From positions 3,720,001-3,784,000 of the forward strand of contig NZ_CP014766.1 of NCBI RefSeq assembly GCF_001611675.1: a DNA stretch of 64,000 nt, read 5' to 3'. A model generated the notes under the pieces. It ran no database searches, had not been told where the DNA came from, and saw nothing but the letters and a program-made list of their open reading frames with translations. Both the position numbers and the translations under genes were made by a program. This document shows positions 1-7,950 of this stretch, piece after piece. This DNA comes from Pontibacter akesuensis. GTDB lineage: Bacteria; Bacteroidota; Bacteroidia; Cytophagales; Hymenobacteraceae. Position 1 is the stretch's first letter, and every line of letters starts with the position of its first letter.

Positions 1-1051
1 AAAGCACTGTTACTTTGATGCCTTCGCGCAGGTTAATCTGGCCGCTCTGCACAATCTGCTCACCTGGCTGCACGCCTTCCAGCAGCTCTACTTTGTCTTG
101 TGTTACTGTTCCCACTTTTACCTGGCGCAGTGTGGCTTTGCCATCTTTCACCACGTACACGCTTGGGTTCTGTATACTACCCACAATGGCCTCGCGCGGT
201 AACAGCTGCGCATCGCGCTCGGCGGCTACATCAAAGAAGGCGGTGCCATACATGCCGGCACGCAGGTTGTTGTTAGCGGCGTTTTTCACTTCCACTTCCA
301 CGTCAAACTTCAGGGTAGGGTCGGCCTGTGCCGCGATGGCTGTCACCGTTCCTTCATACTCCTGGCCTGAACCGGCATCGGCTTTCACGGTTACCTTATC
401 ACCTTTGTTGATCAGCAGCACTTCGCTTTCGTTCACCTTTACTTTCAGCTTCAGCTTGTCCACGTTCACAATGTCGTACAGCTTCGTGCCCGGGTTCAGG
501 TAAGAGCCAATTTCCACATAAATCTCGTTGATCTCGCCGCTGATTGGCGCAGTGATGCGTGTCTTGTTCAGGCGCTGACGGGCAGCAACCAACTGAGCCT
601 GCGTAGACTTTGCAGCCAAACGGGCGTCCTCCAACTGTCGCTGGGTGATGGCGTCGCCGGCAGCCAGGTTCTCGAAGCGCTCCAGGTCTTTCTTCGCTTT
701 CTCAGCATTGGTCTGTGCCGTGGCCAGGTCGGCGGCCATGGTGTTGCTTTCTACCTGCAGCAGCAATTCGCCGGCTTTCACCTTGTCGCCCTTGCGCTTC
801 AGCACACGCTGTATCTGGCCTTGTGTCTCTGATAAAAGTGTCAGGCTCTGGATAGGGGCAAAGTTACCCTGAGCCGTGAAAGATTTATCCAGCTTGGTAT
901 TCTCCACCTCTGTAACAGTTACCGGAATAGCATCACTTTTAATTTCTGCTACTGCTGCATTGGCCGCCATTTGCTCCTTATTATCCATCAGTTTGAAACC
1001 AACGGCACCCAGAATCAGGATTACAACTACTATATAGATTATCTTTTTCAT
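1..1051 (-). CDS. RND efflux periplasmic adaptor subunit (MFP/HlyD type), 3' end outside window
   Basis: The minus strand translates from an ATG at 1051 to the window edge without a stop, giving about 350 residues. It opens MKKIIYIVVVILILGAVGF, a single N-terminal membrane anchor. A barrel-sandwich/lipoyl region follows (SETQGQIQRVLKRKGDKVKAG), then a coiled-coil hairpin rich in Ala, Lys and Gln, then the second lipoyl half (APISGEINEIYVEIGSYLNPG) and beta-barrel segments. This is the order of AcrA/MdtA-type adaptors that link an inner-membrane RND pump to a TolC channel. The TolC gene starts 20 bases upstream, so both share one transcript. The RND permease is expected to the left of the window. 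Substrate cannot be told from sequence. Confidence 0.93.
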   Translation of the reverse strand, partial: MKKIIYIVVVILILGAVGFKLMDNKEQMAANAAVAEIKSDAIPVTVTEVENTKLDKSFTAQGNFAPIQSLTLLSETQGQIQRVLKRKGDKVKAGELLLQVESNTMAADLATAQTNAEKAKKDLERFENLAAGDAITQRQLEDARLAAKSTQAQLVAARQRLNKTRITAPISGEINEIYVEIGSYLNPGTKLYDIVNVDKLKLKVKVNESEVLLINKGDKVTVKADAGSGQEYEGTVTAIAAQADPTLKFDVEVEVKNAANNNLRAGMYGTAFFDVAAERDAQLLPREAIVGSIQNPSVYVVKDGKATLRQVKVGTVTQDKVELLEGVQPGEQIVQSGQINLREGIKVTVL

Positions 1052-1071
1052 TTTGGATTTTGATGTATATC

Positions 1072-2436
1072 TTATTTAACTAATATTTCTAATTCTCCTG
1101 CTGCCTGCAGGTAATCCAGCTGGGCGATTTTATACTTTAGTCTCTCGTTATTCAGATTTGTTTTGGCCACACGCAAGCTTACTTCTGCATCAAGCAGGTC
1201 ACTAAGCGGTGCCAGCGCCTCCTTATAGAGTTGGTTGGTCATGTCGTACACTTCCTGAGCTAGCTGCACATTTTCTTCCTGTGCGTTAATGTTGTTCTGG
1301 CTGGTACTCAACTGGCTCAGGGCATTGCTTAGCTCTACCTGTGTGTTCTTGTTGTATTGCTGGATATCCAAATCCATCTTTTTTAGCTCCACCTGGCGCT
1401 GCTGTACCTGAGCCTTCTTGCGCAGGCCGTCGAATACAGGTATGTTAAGCTGTAAACCTACCTGTGAGTTCGGAGACCACATGGCATCAGAGTTTCCAAT
1501 CATCTGGCCATCGTACTGCGACTGATAGTTGTAGTTGCCAAAGGCGCTCAGAGAGGGGTAATAACCTGCTCTGATGTTTTCAATCTCATACGCCTTCAGT
1601 TCTTTTTGCTTGTTTAGAACCCTAAGCTCAGTACGCGCTGTGGCTGCTTCGCCAGCCGTGCCCAGTGTTGGCAGCTGCTCCAGCAATACCTCTTCAGCAG
1701 TGCCTTGCAAGGCTATTTGCTCATCGAGCGGCATGCCCATGAAGAACTTCAGTACATTCAGCTGCTGCACATAGGCCGCCTCCAGGTTTGCCTTCTGGTT
1801 CTCCAGGTTGATCTTGTTCACCTTTATGCGGTTTACATCCACCTTTTTAACCAGGTCGTTTTTGTACTGCAGTGTTAGTATCTTTTCAAGCTGGTTCAGC
1901 TTATCTAAGTTGGCGTTGATGCTGTTAAACTGCTCCTCGGTTTGCAGCACTTGGTAAAAAGCGCTGCCTACATTGTAAATCACATCTTCGGTAGCCATTT
2001 CTTTGCGAATACGGTACAGGTCTCCGGCGCTTTTAGCGGCTTTCAGCCCCACAAAGTATGATTTGCTGAACAGCAGCTGAGAAACTGATATACCACCCTG
2101 TACAGTGTTGTCTGTGCCCATTGGCTTAATAAGTGGACCTGTACCTTCTGGGTTGAAGTCAGCTGGTAACGCAATCATTGTTTTTTCAAGGGTTCTTACC
2201 GCTGTTCCTTTTATATCCACCTGCGGTAACCCGGCGCTTCTGGCTTCGTTGATTTGGTACTTCGCACCAAGCTCATCATAGGATGCCTTCTGAATGTCCT
2301 CATTGTGCTCAAGCGCATACTTTATACTTTCCTGTAGTGTAAGCTCCTGTCCCCGGCTGCTTTGTACAGGCCCCTGTGCAAAAGCAGGATGCAGAAACAG
2401 CGATAGCGCTCCTACTATAAAAAACTTTTTTATCAC
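1072..2436 (-). CDS. TolC family outer membrane efflux protein
   Basis: The 454-residue protein starts with GTG at 2436 and has a cleavable signal peptide (KKFFIVGALSLFLHPAFAQ). The mature part begins LTLQESIKYALEHNEDIQKA, the typical start of the outer membrane efflux fold, with a second structural repeat in the C-terminal half (VELKKMDLDIQQYNKNTQVE). Length and long amphipathic helices match TolC channels, which form outer-membrane trimers that dock on RND adaptors. It is the first gene of an operon with the adaptor and presumably the pump. A dyad at 2473-2496, between this start and the upstream repressor gene, is a likely operator. The nearest relatives would be Bacteroidota TolC proteins; the transported compound is unknown. 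Confidence 0.93.
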   Translation of the reverse strand: MIKKFFIVGALSLFLHPAFAQGPVQSSRGQELTLQESIKYALEHNEDIQKASYDELGAKYQINEARSAGLPQVDIKGTAVRTLEKTMIALPADFNPEGTGPLIKPMGTDNTVQGGISVSQLLFSKSYFVGLKAAKSAGDLYRIRKEMATEDVIYNVGSAFYQVLQTEEQFNSINANLDKLNQLEKILTLQYKNDLVKKVDVNRIKVNKINLENQKANLEAAYVQQLNVLKFFMGMPLDEQIALQGTAEEVLLEQLPTLGTAGEAATARTELRVLNKQKELKAYEIENIRAGYYPSLSAFGNYNYQSQYDGQMIGNSDAMWSPNSQVGLQLNIPVFDGLRKKAQVQQRQVELKKMDLDIQQYNKNTQVELSNALSQLSTSQNNINAQEENVQLAQEVYDMTNQLYKEALAPLSDLLDAEVSLRVAKTNLNNERLKYKIAQLDYLQAAGELEILVK

Positions 2437-2472
2437 GGTATATTTTGTTTTGAATTGTTTATTTATTATTAG

Positions 2473-2496
2473 TTAGTTCTGAAATTAGAGAACTAA
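2473..2496 (-). promoter_or_regulatory. Inverted-repeat operator upstream of the efflux operon
   Basis: The arms TTAGTTCT (2473-2480) and AGAACTAA (2489-2496) are perfect complements separated by 8 bases. On the minus strand the centre contains TAATTTC, close to a Bacteroidota -7 box, so a bound repressor would block the tolC promoter. The same arms and spacing recur imperfectly at 3027-3050. Confidence 0.65.
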
Positions 2497-2511
2497 AAAG
2501 GGTAAATTTTT

Positions 2512-2973
2512 TTATTTCTGCTGTTCCCACCGCTGCAGCAGGCCCGGTAGTTCCGTTTTCAAGTACTTAAGAAAATCTGCCAGCTCCTGTATGTCTTTGT
2601 TATACTCTGGTGTGTTTGAGGATCGCTGGGCCACTACCTCGTTTAGTGTCTCTGAGAAGGCAGTGATGTTGTCGATTTCCTTTGTCACCAGCTCACGCCA
2701 CCTGCCCAAGTTCAACCGGAAGTAACGCTTGCGGTCTCCGTTAAAGGTGATATAGTCTAAGCGGTTTAGCTGTTGCAGGAGGTTTAAGGCATTGCTCGTG
2801 GCACTTTTGCTGATGCACAGGGTTTCGCGGATCTCGTCGAAAGTGAGCTCGGGCTTGTCCGATACGTAAAGCAGGCCAATGATGCGACCTGCCGCTGGTT
2901 GCATTCCACTTTTCTCCTGGAATACACCAATCTGCTCTATCAGCGCCTGTTGCTTTTCGGTTAGGTTTATCAT
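2512..2973 (-). CDS. GbsR/MarR-family transcriptional regulator of the efflux operon
   Basis: The protein is 153 residues from the ATG at 2973 (MINLTEKQQALIEQIG). An upstream in-frame ATG at 3003 lies at or before the predicted transcription start, so I prefer the shorter form. It contains a winged helix (LTFDEIRETLCISKSATSNALNLLQQL, interrupted here only by running on) with recognition helix SKSATSNALN, followed by wing RKRYFRL and a C-terminal helical dimer part. This is the GbsR-like branch of MarR regulators that is often found just upstream of RND pump genes in Bacteroidota. The gene is in line with and upstream of tolC, 75 bases away, and both have matching dyads, so autoregulation plus repression of the pump is likely. 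Confidence 0.85.
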   Translation of the reverse strand: MINLTEKQQALIEQIGVFQEKSGMQPAAGRIIGLLYVSDKPELTFDEIRETLCISKSATSNALNLLQQLNRLDYITFNGDRKRYFRLNLGRWRELVTKEIDNITAFSETLNEVVAQRSSNTPEYNKDIQELADFLKYLKTELPGLLQRWEQQK

Positions 2974-2982
2974 GCTACTTAT

Positions 2983-3013
2983 CTTGTTCTCTAGTAAGAA
3001 CAAGGCAAAGGTA
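2983..3013 (-). promoter_or_regulatory. Promoter and operator of the GbsR-type regulator
   Basis: On the minus strand 3013-3006 reads TACCTTTG, a perfect TAnnTTTG -7 box. It is followed immediately by a perfect 8-base inverted repeat, CTTGTTCT (2983-2990) and AGAACAAG (2997-3004), with a 6-base spacer. The dyad would cover the start of transcription, fitting autorepression. Confidence 0.6.
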
Positions 3014-3026
3014 CAAATAGGTTCTT

Positions 3027-3050
3027 TTGGTTCCTAATTTTGAGAACTAA
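3027..3050. promoter_or_regulatory. Second operator copy with embedded plus-strand -7 box
   Basis: TTGGTTCC (3027-3034) and AGAACTAA (3043-3050) repeat the arms of the 2473-2496 dyad with 6 of 8 complementary positions and the same 8-base spacing. The spacer itself, TAATTTTG (3035-3042), is a perfect TAnnTTTG box on the plus strand, so this site might also influence transcription toward the phosphorylase-like gene at 3275. Confidence 0.45.
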
Positions 3051-3274
3051 TATTTTTTTCCCTCCATTCGCCCTCTGTGCCCTGCAAAGGTACTACCGGA
3101 TTTTGTTATTGCAAGTCATGGTGCCTGATAGCCAGTTGTTGTTAACTTTACGATCCTAATTAGCCATACTTGCGTACGTTTTACTTGCGTGCCTAAGTTT
3201 GGCGCGTTCCTGAATCCCGCTGAAGGAGAGAATCATGCGTGGTTTCAGTCATTTTACAATTAAACAGAATATAT

Positions 3275-4930
3275 ATGGCATCCGAGTATAGCAGGTGGTA
3301 TCACCCGTACGAGATTAACGACAAGTATAAAAAGAGAGTAGCTTACTTCAGCATGGAGTTCGGTATTGACCAGGCGCTGAAGATTTATTCCGGCGGCCTC
3401 GGCTTTCTGGCAGGTTCGCACATGCGCAGCGCCTACGAGCTCAGGCAGAACATGATCGGTATCGGCATGCTCTGGAAGTATGGCTATTACGACCAGCAGC
3501 GCAACGAGGACCTGACCATGCGCCCGCATTTCCAGGAGAAGAACTACTCTTTTCTGGAGGACTCTGGAATTACGGTGCGTGTGCTGGTGGATGAGCACCC
3601 GGTGCTGGTAAAGGCCATGGTGCTGAAGCCGGAGGTGTTCGGCACCATCCCAATGTACTTCCTCACCACCGACATTCCAGAAAACGACCACCTGGCCCGC
3701 ACCATCACGCATCACCTCTACGATCCGGAGCAGCGTGCGCGCATTGCGCAGAGCATTGTGCTGGGGATAGGCGGCGCGAAAGTAGTGGAGGCCCTGGGCG
3801 GCTCCGATATTTACCACATGAACGAGGGGCACGCCCTGCCGCTGGCTTTCCGCCTGTTTGAAGTATACGGCAAGCTAAGCGAGATCCGCAAGCGATTGGT
3901 GTTTACCACGCACACGCCGGAGAAAGCCGGCAACGAGGAACACGACATCCACCTGCTCGATGACATGAGCTTCTTTAACGGCGCTTCTATTGAGGAGGTG
4001 CGCGAACTGACGGGCATGCACGGGCAGATGTTCAGCCATACCCTGGCAGCCCTGCGCCTGGCGAAGGTGGCCAACGGCGTTTCGCAGCTGCATGGCGAGG
4101 TATCGCGTGATATGTGGTACGAAAACGAGGGCGTTTGCGAAATTAAGGCCATTACGAACGCGCAGAACTTTAACTTCTGGACGGATATGGAGCTGTGGCA
4201 TGCACAGGAGCGGGATGATAACGCAGCCATGACCAGGCGAAAGGAAGAGCTGAAACGCGTGATGTTTAAAGAGGTGGCCGACCAGGCAGGAAAGCTTTTC
4301 AGGCCGGATGTGCTGACAATTGTGTGGGCGCGCCGCTTTGCCGCTTACAAGCGCGCTGATTTGCTGGTGCGCGACATGGAGCGCTTCATGAAGCTGATCT
4401 CGAATAAGGAGATGCCGGTGCAGGTGATCTGGGCCGGAAAGCCTTACCCATTCGATTACGGCGCCATCAATATTTTCAACAAGCTGGTTAAAATGTCGCA
4501 GGTACTGGACAACGTGGCGGTGCTGACGGGCTACGAGATCGAGCTGTCGCGCAAACTGAAGCAGGGATGTGATATCTGGCTCAACACGCCGCGTCGCCCA
4601 CGCGAGGCCTCCGGAACAAGCGGCATGACGGCCTCTATGAACGGAGCCGTGAACGTGTCGGTGCAGGACGGCTGGTTGCCAGAGTATGCCCGAAACGGGG
4701 AAAACAGCTACGTGCTGCCTGTTGTGGATACCACCATGCCTGACGAGCGGCAGGACGAGCAGGACTATAACAACCTGATGAACCTGTTGGAGAACGAGAT
4801 AGTGCCAACTTACTACCGCGACCGCGAACGCTGGCTGTACATCATGAAGCAGAGTATGCGCAACGTGGTACCGCAGTTTGAGTCGAACCGCATGGCACAT
4901 GAGTATTACGAGCAGCTGTTTAATAGCTAG
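3275..4930 (+). CDS. Short GT35 alpha-glucan phosphorylase-like protein lacking the PLP lysine
   Basis: The preferred start is the ATG at 3275 (MASEYSRWYHPYEI), giving 551 residues; an ATG at 3239 adds only 12 poorly structured residues. VAYFSMEFGI, LKIYSGGLGFLAGSH, HMNEGHA and the GT-B C-terminal half place it in the short alpha-glucan phosphorylase family (TIGR02094 type). That family normally transfers glucose between alpha-1,4-glucan and phosphate using PLP bound to Lys in a GTSxMK motif. Here the motif reads EASGTSGMTASMNG: residue 452 (codon ACG, 4628-4630) is Thr. Either this subgroup works without PLP or it is a synthase-like or regulatory glucan-binding protein. No other glycogen gene adjoins it, and it is monocistronic, ended by the hairpin at 4993-5032. 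Confidence 0.85.
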   Translation: MASEYSRWYHPYEINDKYKKRVAYFSMEFGIDQALKIYSGGLGFLAGSHMRSAYELRQNMIGIGMLWKYGYYDQQRNEDLTMRPHFQEKNYSFLEDSGITVRVLVDEHPVLVKAMVLKPEVFGTIPMYFLTTDIPENDHLARTITHHLYDPEQRARIAQSIVLGIGGAKVVEALGGSDIYHMNEGHALPLAFRLFEVYGKLSEIRKRLVFTTHTPEKAGNEEHDIHLLDDMSFFNGASIEEVRELTGMHGQMFSHTLAALRLAKVANGVSQLHGEVSRDMWYENEGVCEIKAITNAQNFNFWTDMELWHAQERDDNAAMTRRKEELKRVMFKEVADQAGKLFRPDVLTIVWARRFAAYKRADLLVRDMERFMKLISNKEMPVQVIWAGKPYPFDYGAINIFNKLVKMSQVLDNVAVLTGYEIELSRKLKQGCDIWLNTPRRPREASGTSGMTASMNGAVNVSVQDGWLPEYARNGENSYVLPVVDTTMPDERQDEQDYNNLMNLLENEIVPTYYRDRERWLYIMKQSMRNVVPQFESNRMAHEYYEQLFNS

Positions 4931-4992
4931 TTTTTTGGTAGCAAGTAGCACGACACACGATTTAAGACAAAGGGTTTAGTAAAAACAGACCT

Positions 4993-5032
4993 AAAGAAGA
5001 GGGCCGTTCAAACTTGAACGGCCCTCTTCTTT
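4993..5032. terminator. Bidirectional terminator between convergent genes
   Basis: A near-perfect 19-bp stem (4993-5011 paired with 5014-5032) with GC-rich core GAGGGCCGTTC and A/T tracts on both sides lies between the convergent phosphorylase-like gene and pepD, so it can stop transcription in both directions. Confidence 0.9.
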
Positions 5033-5086
5033 TAAATGAATAATGATTCTATACTTAAGTTCGTGATACATGCATCGTGCTACGCA

Positions 5087-6550
5087 TTACACCTTCTCCG
5101 GAATACGCTGCAGGGTGTCGAGCAGGAAATCCCAGTACTTCTGCACTGAGCTGATCTGTACTTTCTCGTCAGGGGAGTGAGCGCCGCGGATGTTTGGTCC
5201 GAAGGAGATCATTTCCATGCCCGGATAATTAGCACCAAGTATACCGCACTCCAATCCGGCATGGCAGGCGCTTACTTCCGGTTCGCTGTTAAACTTGCTG
5301 CGGTACAAATCGCTCATTAACTGTATGATAGACGCGTCTGGGTTAGGCGCCCAGCCAGGGTAGGAGCCATTTAAAGTTACTTCGGCTCCAGCCAACTCTA
5401 GCGTGGCCTGTATGGCAGTGGCCAGGTCTTCTTTCTCTGAGTCTACAGAGCTGCGGGTAAGGCAGAGGATTTTGTAGCTGCCATCCTTCACTTCCACGCG
5501 CGCCACGTTGTTGGATGTCTGCACCAGGCCTGCAATTTCTGGGCTCATGCGGTAGATACCGTTGGGCGTAGCATAAATGACGCGCAGCAGGGTAAGCGTA
5601 AAGGCTTCGTTCGCTACCTGATCCGGGGCGTCTGCCGTTTCTAACACGATCTGCAGGTTCGGATCGGTGGCTTTGTACTCGGCTACAAGTATGGCTTTTT
5701 GTGTGGCCACATACTTCTCGAACGCATCCTTGTCGCCTACAGCCACCGCAACAATTGCCGAGGATTCCCTTGGGATCGCATTGCGAAGTCCGCCGCCATC
5801 AATCGAACTAACCCTCAGGCCGAACTGCTTCACCGCGTTGTGCAGCAGGCGATTCACCAGCTTATTTGCGTTGCCGCGGCCAAGTATGATGTCCATACCT
5901 GAGTGGCCGCCGGTCAGGCCTTTGACGATTAGTTTGTAGCCCGCCATACCTGCCGGTGTTGCCTCCTGTGTATAGGTGCCTGTTGCCGTCACGTCCACGC
6001 CGCCTGCGCAGCCAATGGTCAGTTCACGGTCGTCCTCAGTATCCAGGTTCAGGAGGATGCTGGCATCCAGCAGGCCGCCTTTCAAGCCAAGGGCACCCGT
6101 CATGCCTGTTTCCTCATCGATGGTGAACAGCGCTTCGATGGCAGGGTGCGGAATATCTTTGGATGCAAGTATAGCCATGATGGTAGCGACGCCAATGCCG
6201 TTGTCCGCGCCGAGGGTCGTGCCGCGGGCTCTTACCCAGTCCTCATCCACGTACATGTCGATGCCCTGCGTGTCGAAGTCAAACGCGGTATCGTTATTTT
6301 TCTGGTGTACCATGTCCAGGTGGCTTTGCATGGCGACGGTCTGGCGGTTTTCCATGCCCGGCGTGGCAGGCTTTTTAATGATGACGTTGCCCGTCTCATC
6401 CTCCAGTGTCTCCAGCCCTAGTTTCCGGCCAAATTCTTTCATGAACCGGATCACCCGTTCTTCTTTTTTAGAGGGGCGCGGGACAGCGTTTAAATCGGCG
6501 AAATTCTCCCAAAGTGCTTTGGGCGCTAAGTTGCGTACTTCAGAACTCAT
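5087..6550 (-). CDS. pepD: Aminoacyl-histidine dipeptidase (cytosolic beta-alanyl/Xaa-His dipeptidase), M20 family
   Basis: The 487-residue product matches PepD in length. The M20 metal site is visible: HLD at 77-79, Asp116 in LGADNGIG, the catalytic Glu pair at 146-147 in IDEETGMTG, an Asp in NLDTEDD and a late His in NIRGAHSPDE. The dimerisation (lid) domain spans roughly residues 210-390. The enzyme is a cytosolic di-zinc dipeptidase that cleaves unspecific dipeptides including those with C-terminal His. There is no signal peptide, as expected. It is transcribed alone from the minus strand, converging on the phosphorylase-like gene. Confidence 0.95.
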   Translation of the reverse strand: MSSEVRNLAPKALWENFADLNAVPRPSKKEERVIRFMKEFGRKLGLETLEDETGNVIIKKPATPGMENRQTVAMQSHLDMVHQKNNDTAFDFDTQGIDMYVDEDWVRARGTTLGADNGIGVATIMAILASKDIPHPAIEALFTIDEETGMTGALGLKGGLLDASILLNLDTEDDRELTIGCAGGVDVTATGTYTQEATPAGMAGYKLIVKGLTGGHSGMDIILGRGNANKLVNRLLHNAVKQFGLRVSSIDGGGLRNAIPRESSAIVAVAVGDKDAFEKYVATQKAILVAEYKATDPNLQIVLETADAPDQVANEAFTLTLLRVIYATPNGIYRMSPEIAGLVQTSNNVARVEVKDGSYKILCLTRSSVDSEKEDLATAIQATLELAGAEVTLNGSYPGWAPNPDASIIQLMSDLYRSKFNSEPEVSACHAGLECGILGANYPGMEMISFGPNIRGAHSPDEKVQISSVQKYWDFLLDTLQRIPEKV

Positions 6551-6763
6551 AGTTTTTTGTTTTATGTTCCAGATGGTAGCAGGCGCTGCTGCAGGCTTAA
6601 AGGTACAAAATTCAAGCTGGAGAAAAGCGCCTGCCGCAGGTTTTCAGCTTTAGGCTGAGTGGTGGAGCAATGTAATCTTCAAAGTATAAAAAGGTTTGCC
6701 CAAGTATAAACCCGGAGAGGCTCCCTCATACTTAACGTAAGCTCAATGGGTAGGCAGGGGCTG

Positions 6764-7819
6764 TCAGGGAGTTTCCAGCTGCACATCACCACCCACCGGA
6801 TACCCCACACAGGTCAGTACGAGCCCTTTTGCCAGGTCCTTCTCGGTGAGCACCTCGTTGTACGACATCCATACTTTACCGCTGGTGCAACGTGCCGTGC
6901 AGTTGCCACATTTGCCAGCCTCGCAACTATAGGGCATGGGCAAACCTGCTTTTCGGGCGGCCCGAAGAATGGTGTCCGGATACTGCACGGTTAACGCATG
7001 CGCTTTGCCTTTTGAGTAAAGCGTAACCCGATGCGGCCTCGTGTCCGGTGGCTGTTGCGCCACGGCTACTTTGCTGGTGTTGAAGTTTTCGCGACGGATG
7101 TTCTGTTGCGGCACGTTCGCCTGGCGCAGGGCGTAATAACACATGCGCATGTAGTTAAAGGGGCCGCAGAGATAGCACAGGATTTGCTCGGGTGCCGCGG
7201 TGGCATGCTGGCGCAGGAACTGAAGCAGCAGGTCGCGGTAGAGCCTGGCCCGCACCAGGTCTGGAGAGTTGCTGTACAGGAATTCAGTGGTAAACCGGTC
7301 CGGAAAGGCATCAGCCAACTGTTGTAACTCTTTTCGGAAGATGGCGTGGGCGGGTGTGCGGTTGCTGTAAATAAGCGTGACCCTCAGGTGGGGCTGTGTG
7401 TGCAAAATCGTTTTCAGCAGCGAATAAACAGGGGTGATGCCGCTGCCGGCGGCAATCAAAAAAACGTGCCGGTACAGCTGCATGTCCTCCGGCAGCACGA
7501 AGAGGCCCGCGGCTCCGGCGGCGTACAGCACATCGCCCACCTGTGCCTCATCCACCAGCTTTCGGGAGAAAAACCCGTTTGGGATGCGCTTTACCCCAAT
7601 GCCCAGCGGCTCCTGCAATGCCGGGGAGGAAGTGATGGAATAGGAACGCCGCTCCTCCCTAAAGCCATCGGTGTGTACCAGCGTCAGGTATTGCCCGGCA
7701 CTGTAGTTCAGTGGTTTGTCCGGCGCAAGCAGGAACGTTTTGAAATCGGGGGCCTCTGCCTTTATTTCTGCAATCGTGAGGGTGTAGTAGTCTTTGCTGT
7801 CTGCTGAGTGCTCTGCCAT
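6764..7819 (-). CDS. Ferredoxin-NADP reductase-like oxidoreductase with C-terminal 2Fe-2S domain (PaaE type)
   Basis: The 351-residue protein has an N-terminal flavin domain with RRSYSIT (57-63) for FAD binding, an NAD(P) domain with AAGSGITP (123-130) and CGP near 218, and a plant-type ferredoxin domain whose cluster ligands are Cys299, Cys304, Cys307 and Cys337. This architecture is that of PaaE/HmpA-like reductases, which pass electrons from NADPH through FAD and a 2Fe-2S centre to an oxygenase or other acceptor. No phenylacetate oxygenase genes lie nearby, so the partner is unknown and a general cytosolic redox role is as likely. The gene is divergent from the glycosidase gene at 7951. 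Confidence 0.9.
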   Translation of the reverse strand: MAEHSADSKDYYTLTIAEIKAEAPDFKTFLLAPDKPLNYSAGQYLTLVHTDGFREERRSYSITSSPALQEPLGIGVKRIPNGFFSRKLVDEAQVGDVLYAAGAAGLFVLPEDMQLYRHVFLIAAGSGITPVYSLLKTILHTQPHLRVTLIYSNRTPAHAIFRKELQQLADAFPDRFTTEFLYSNSPDLVRARLYRDLLLQFLRQHATAAPEQILCYLCGPFNYMRMCYYALRQANVPQQNIRRENFNTSKVAVAQQPPDTRPHRVTLYSKGKAHALTVQYPDTILRAARKAGLPMPYSCEAGKCGNCTARCTSGKVWMSYNEVLTEKDLAKGLVLTCVGYPVGGDVQLETP

Positions 7820-7950
7820 AGTAGGAATTCATACGCAGGCTTCGTTCGATTGGTGCATCATCCGGACATTTGCCGTGTAGGAAGGAAACGTGCTGAAGCT
7901 AGTATAGCAGCGGTTAGATGGTTATCTTGGGGCTCTAAAATGAAGCTTGA

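Noticed and set aside
3260..4951. Long antisense frames opposite the phosphorylase-like gene
   Set aside because: High-GC codon shadow with His/Val/Leu-rich composition; the sense frame has strong family motifs.
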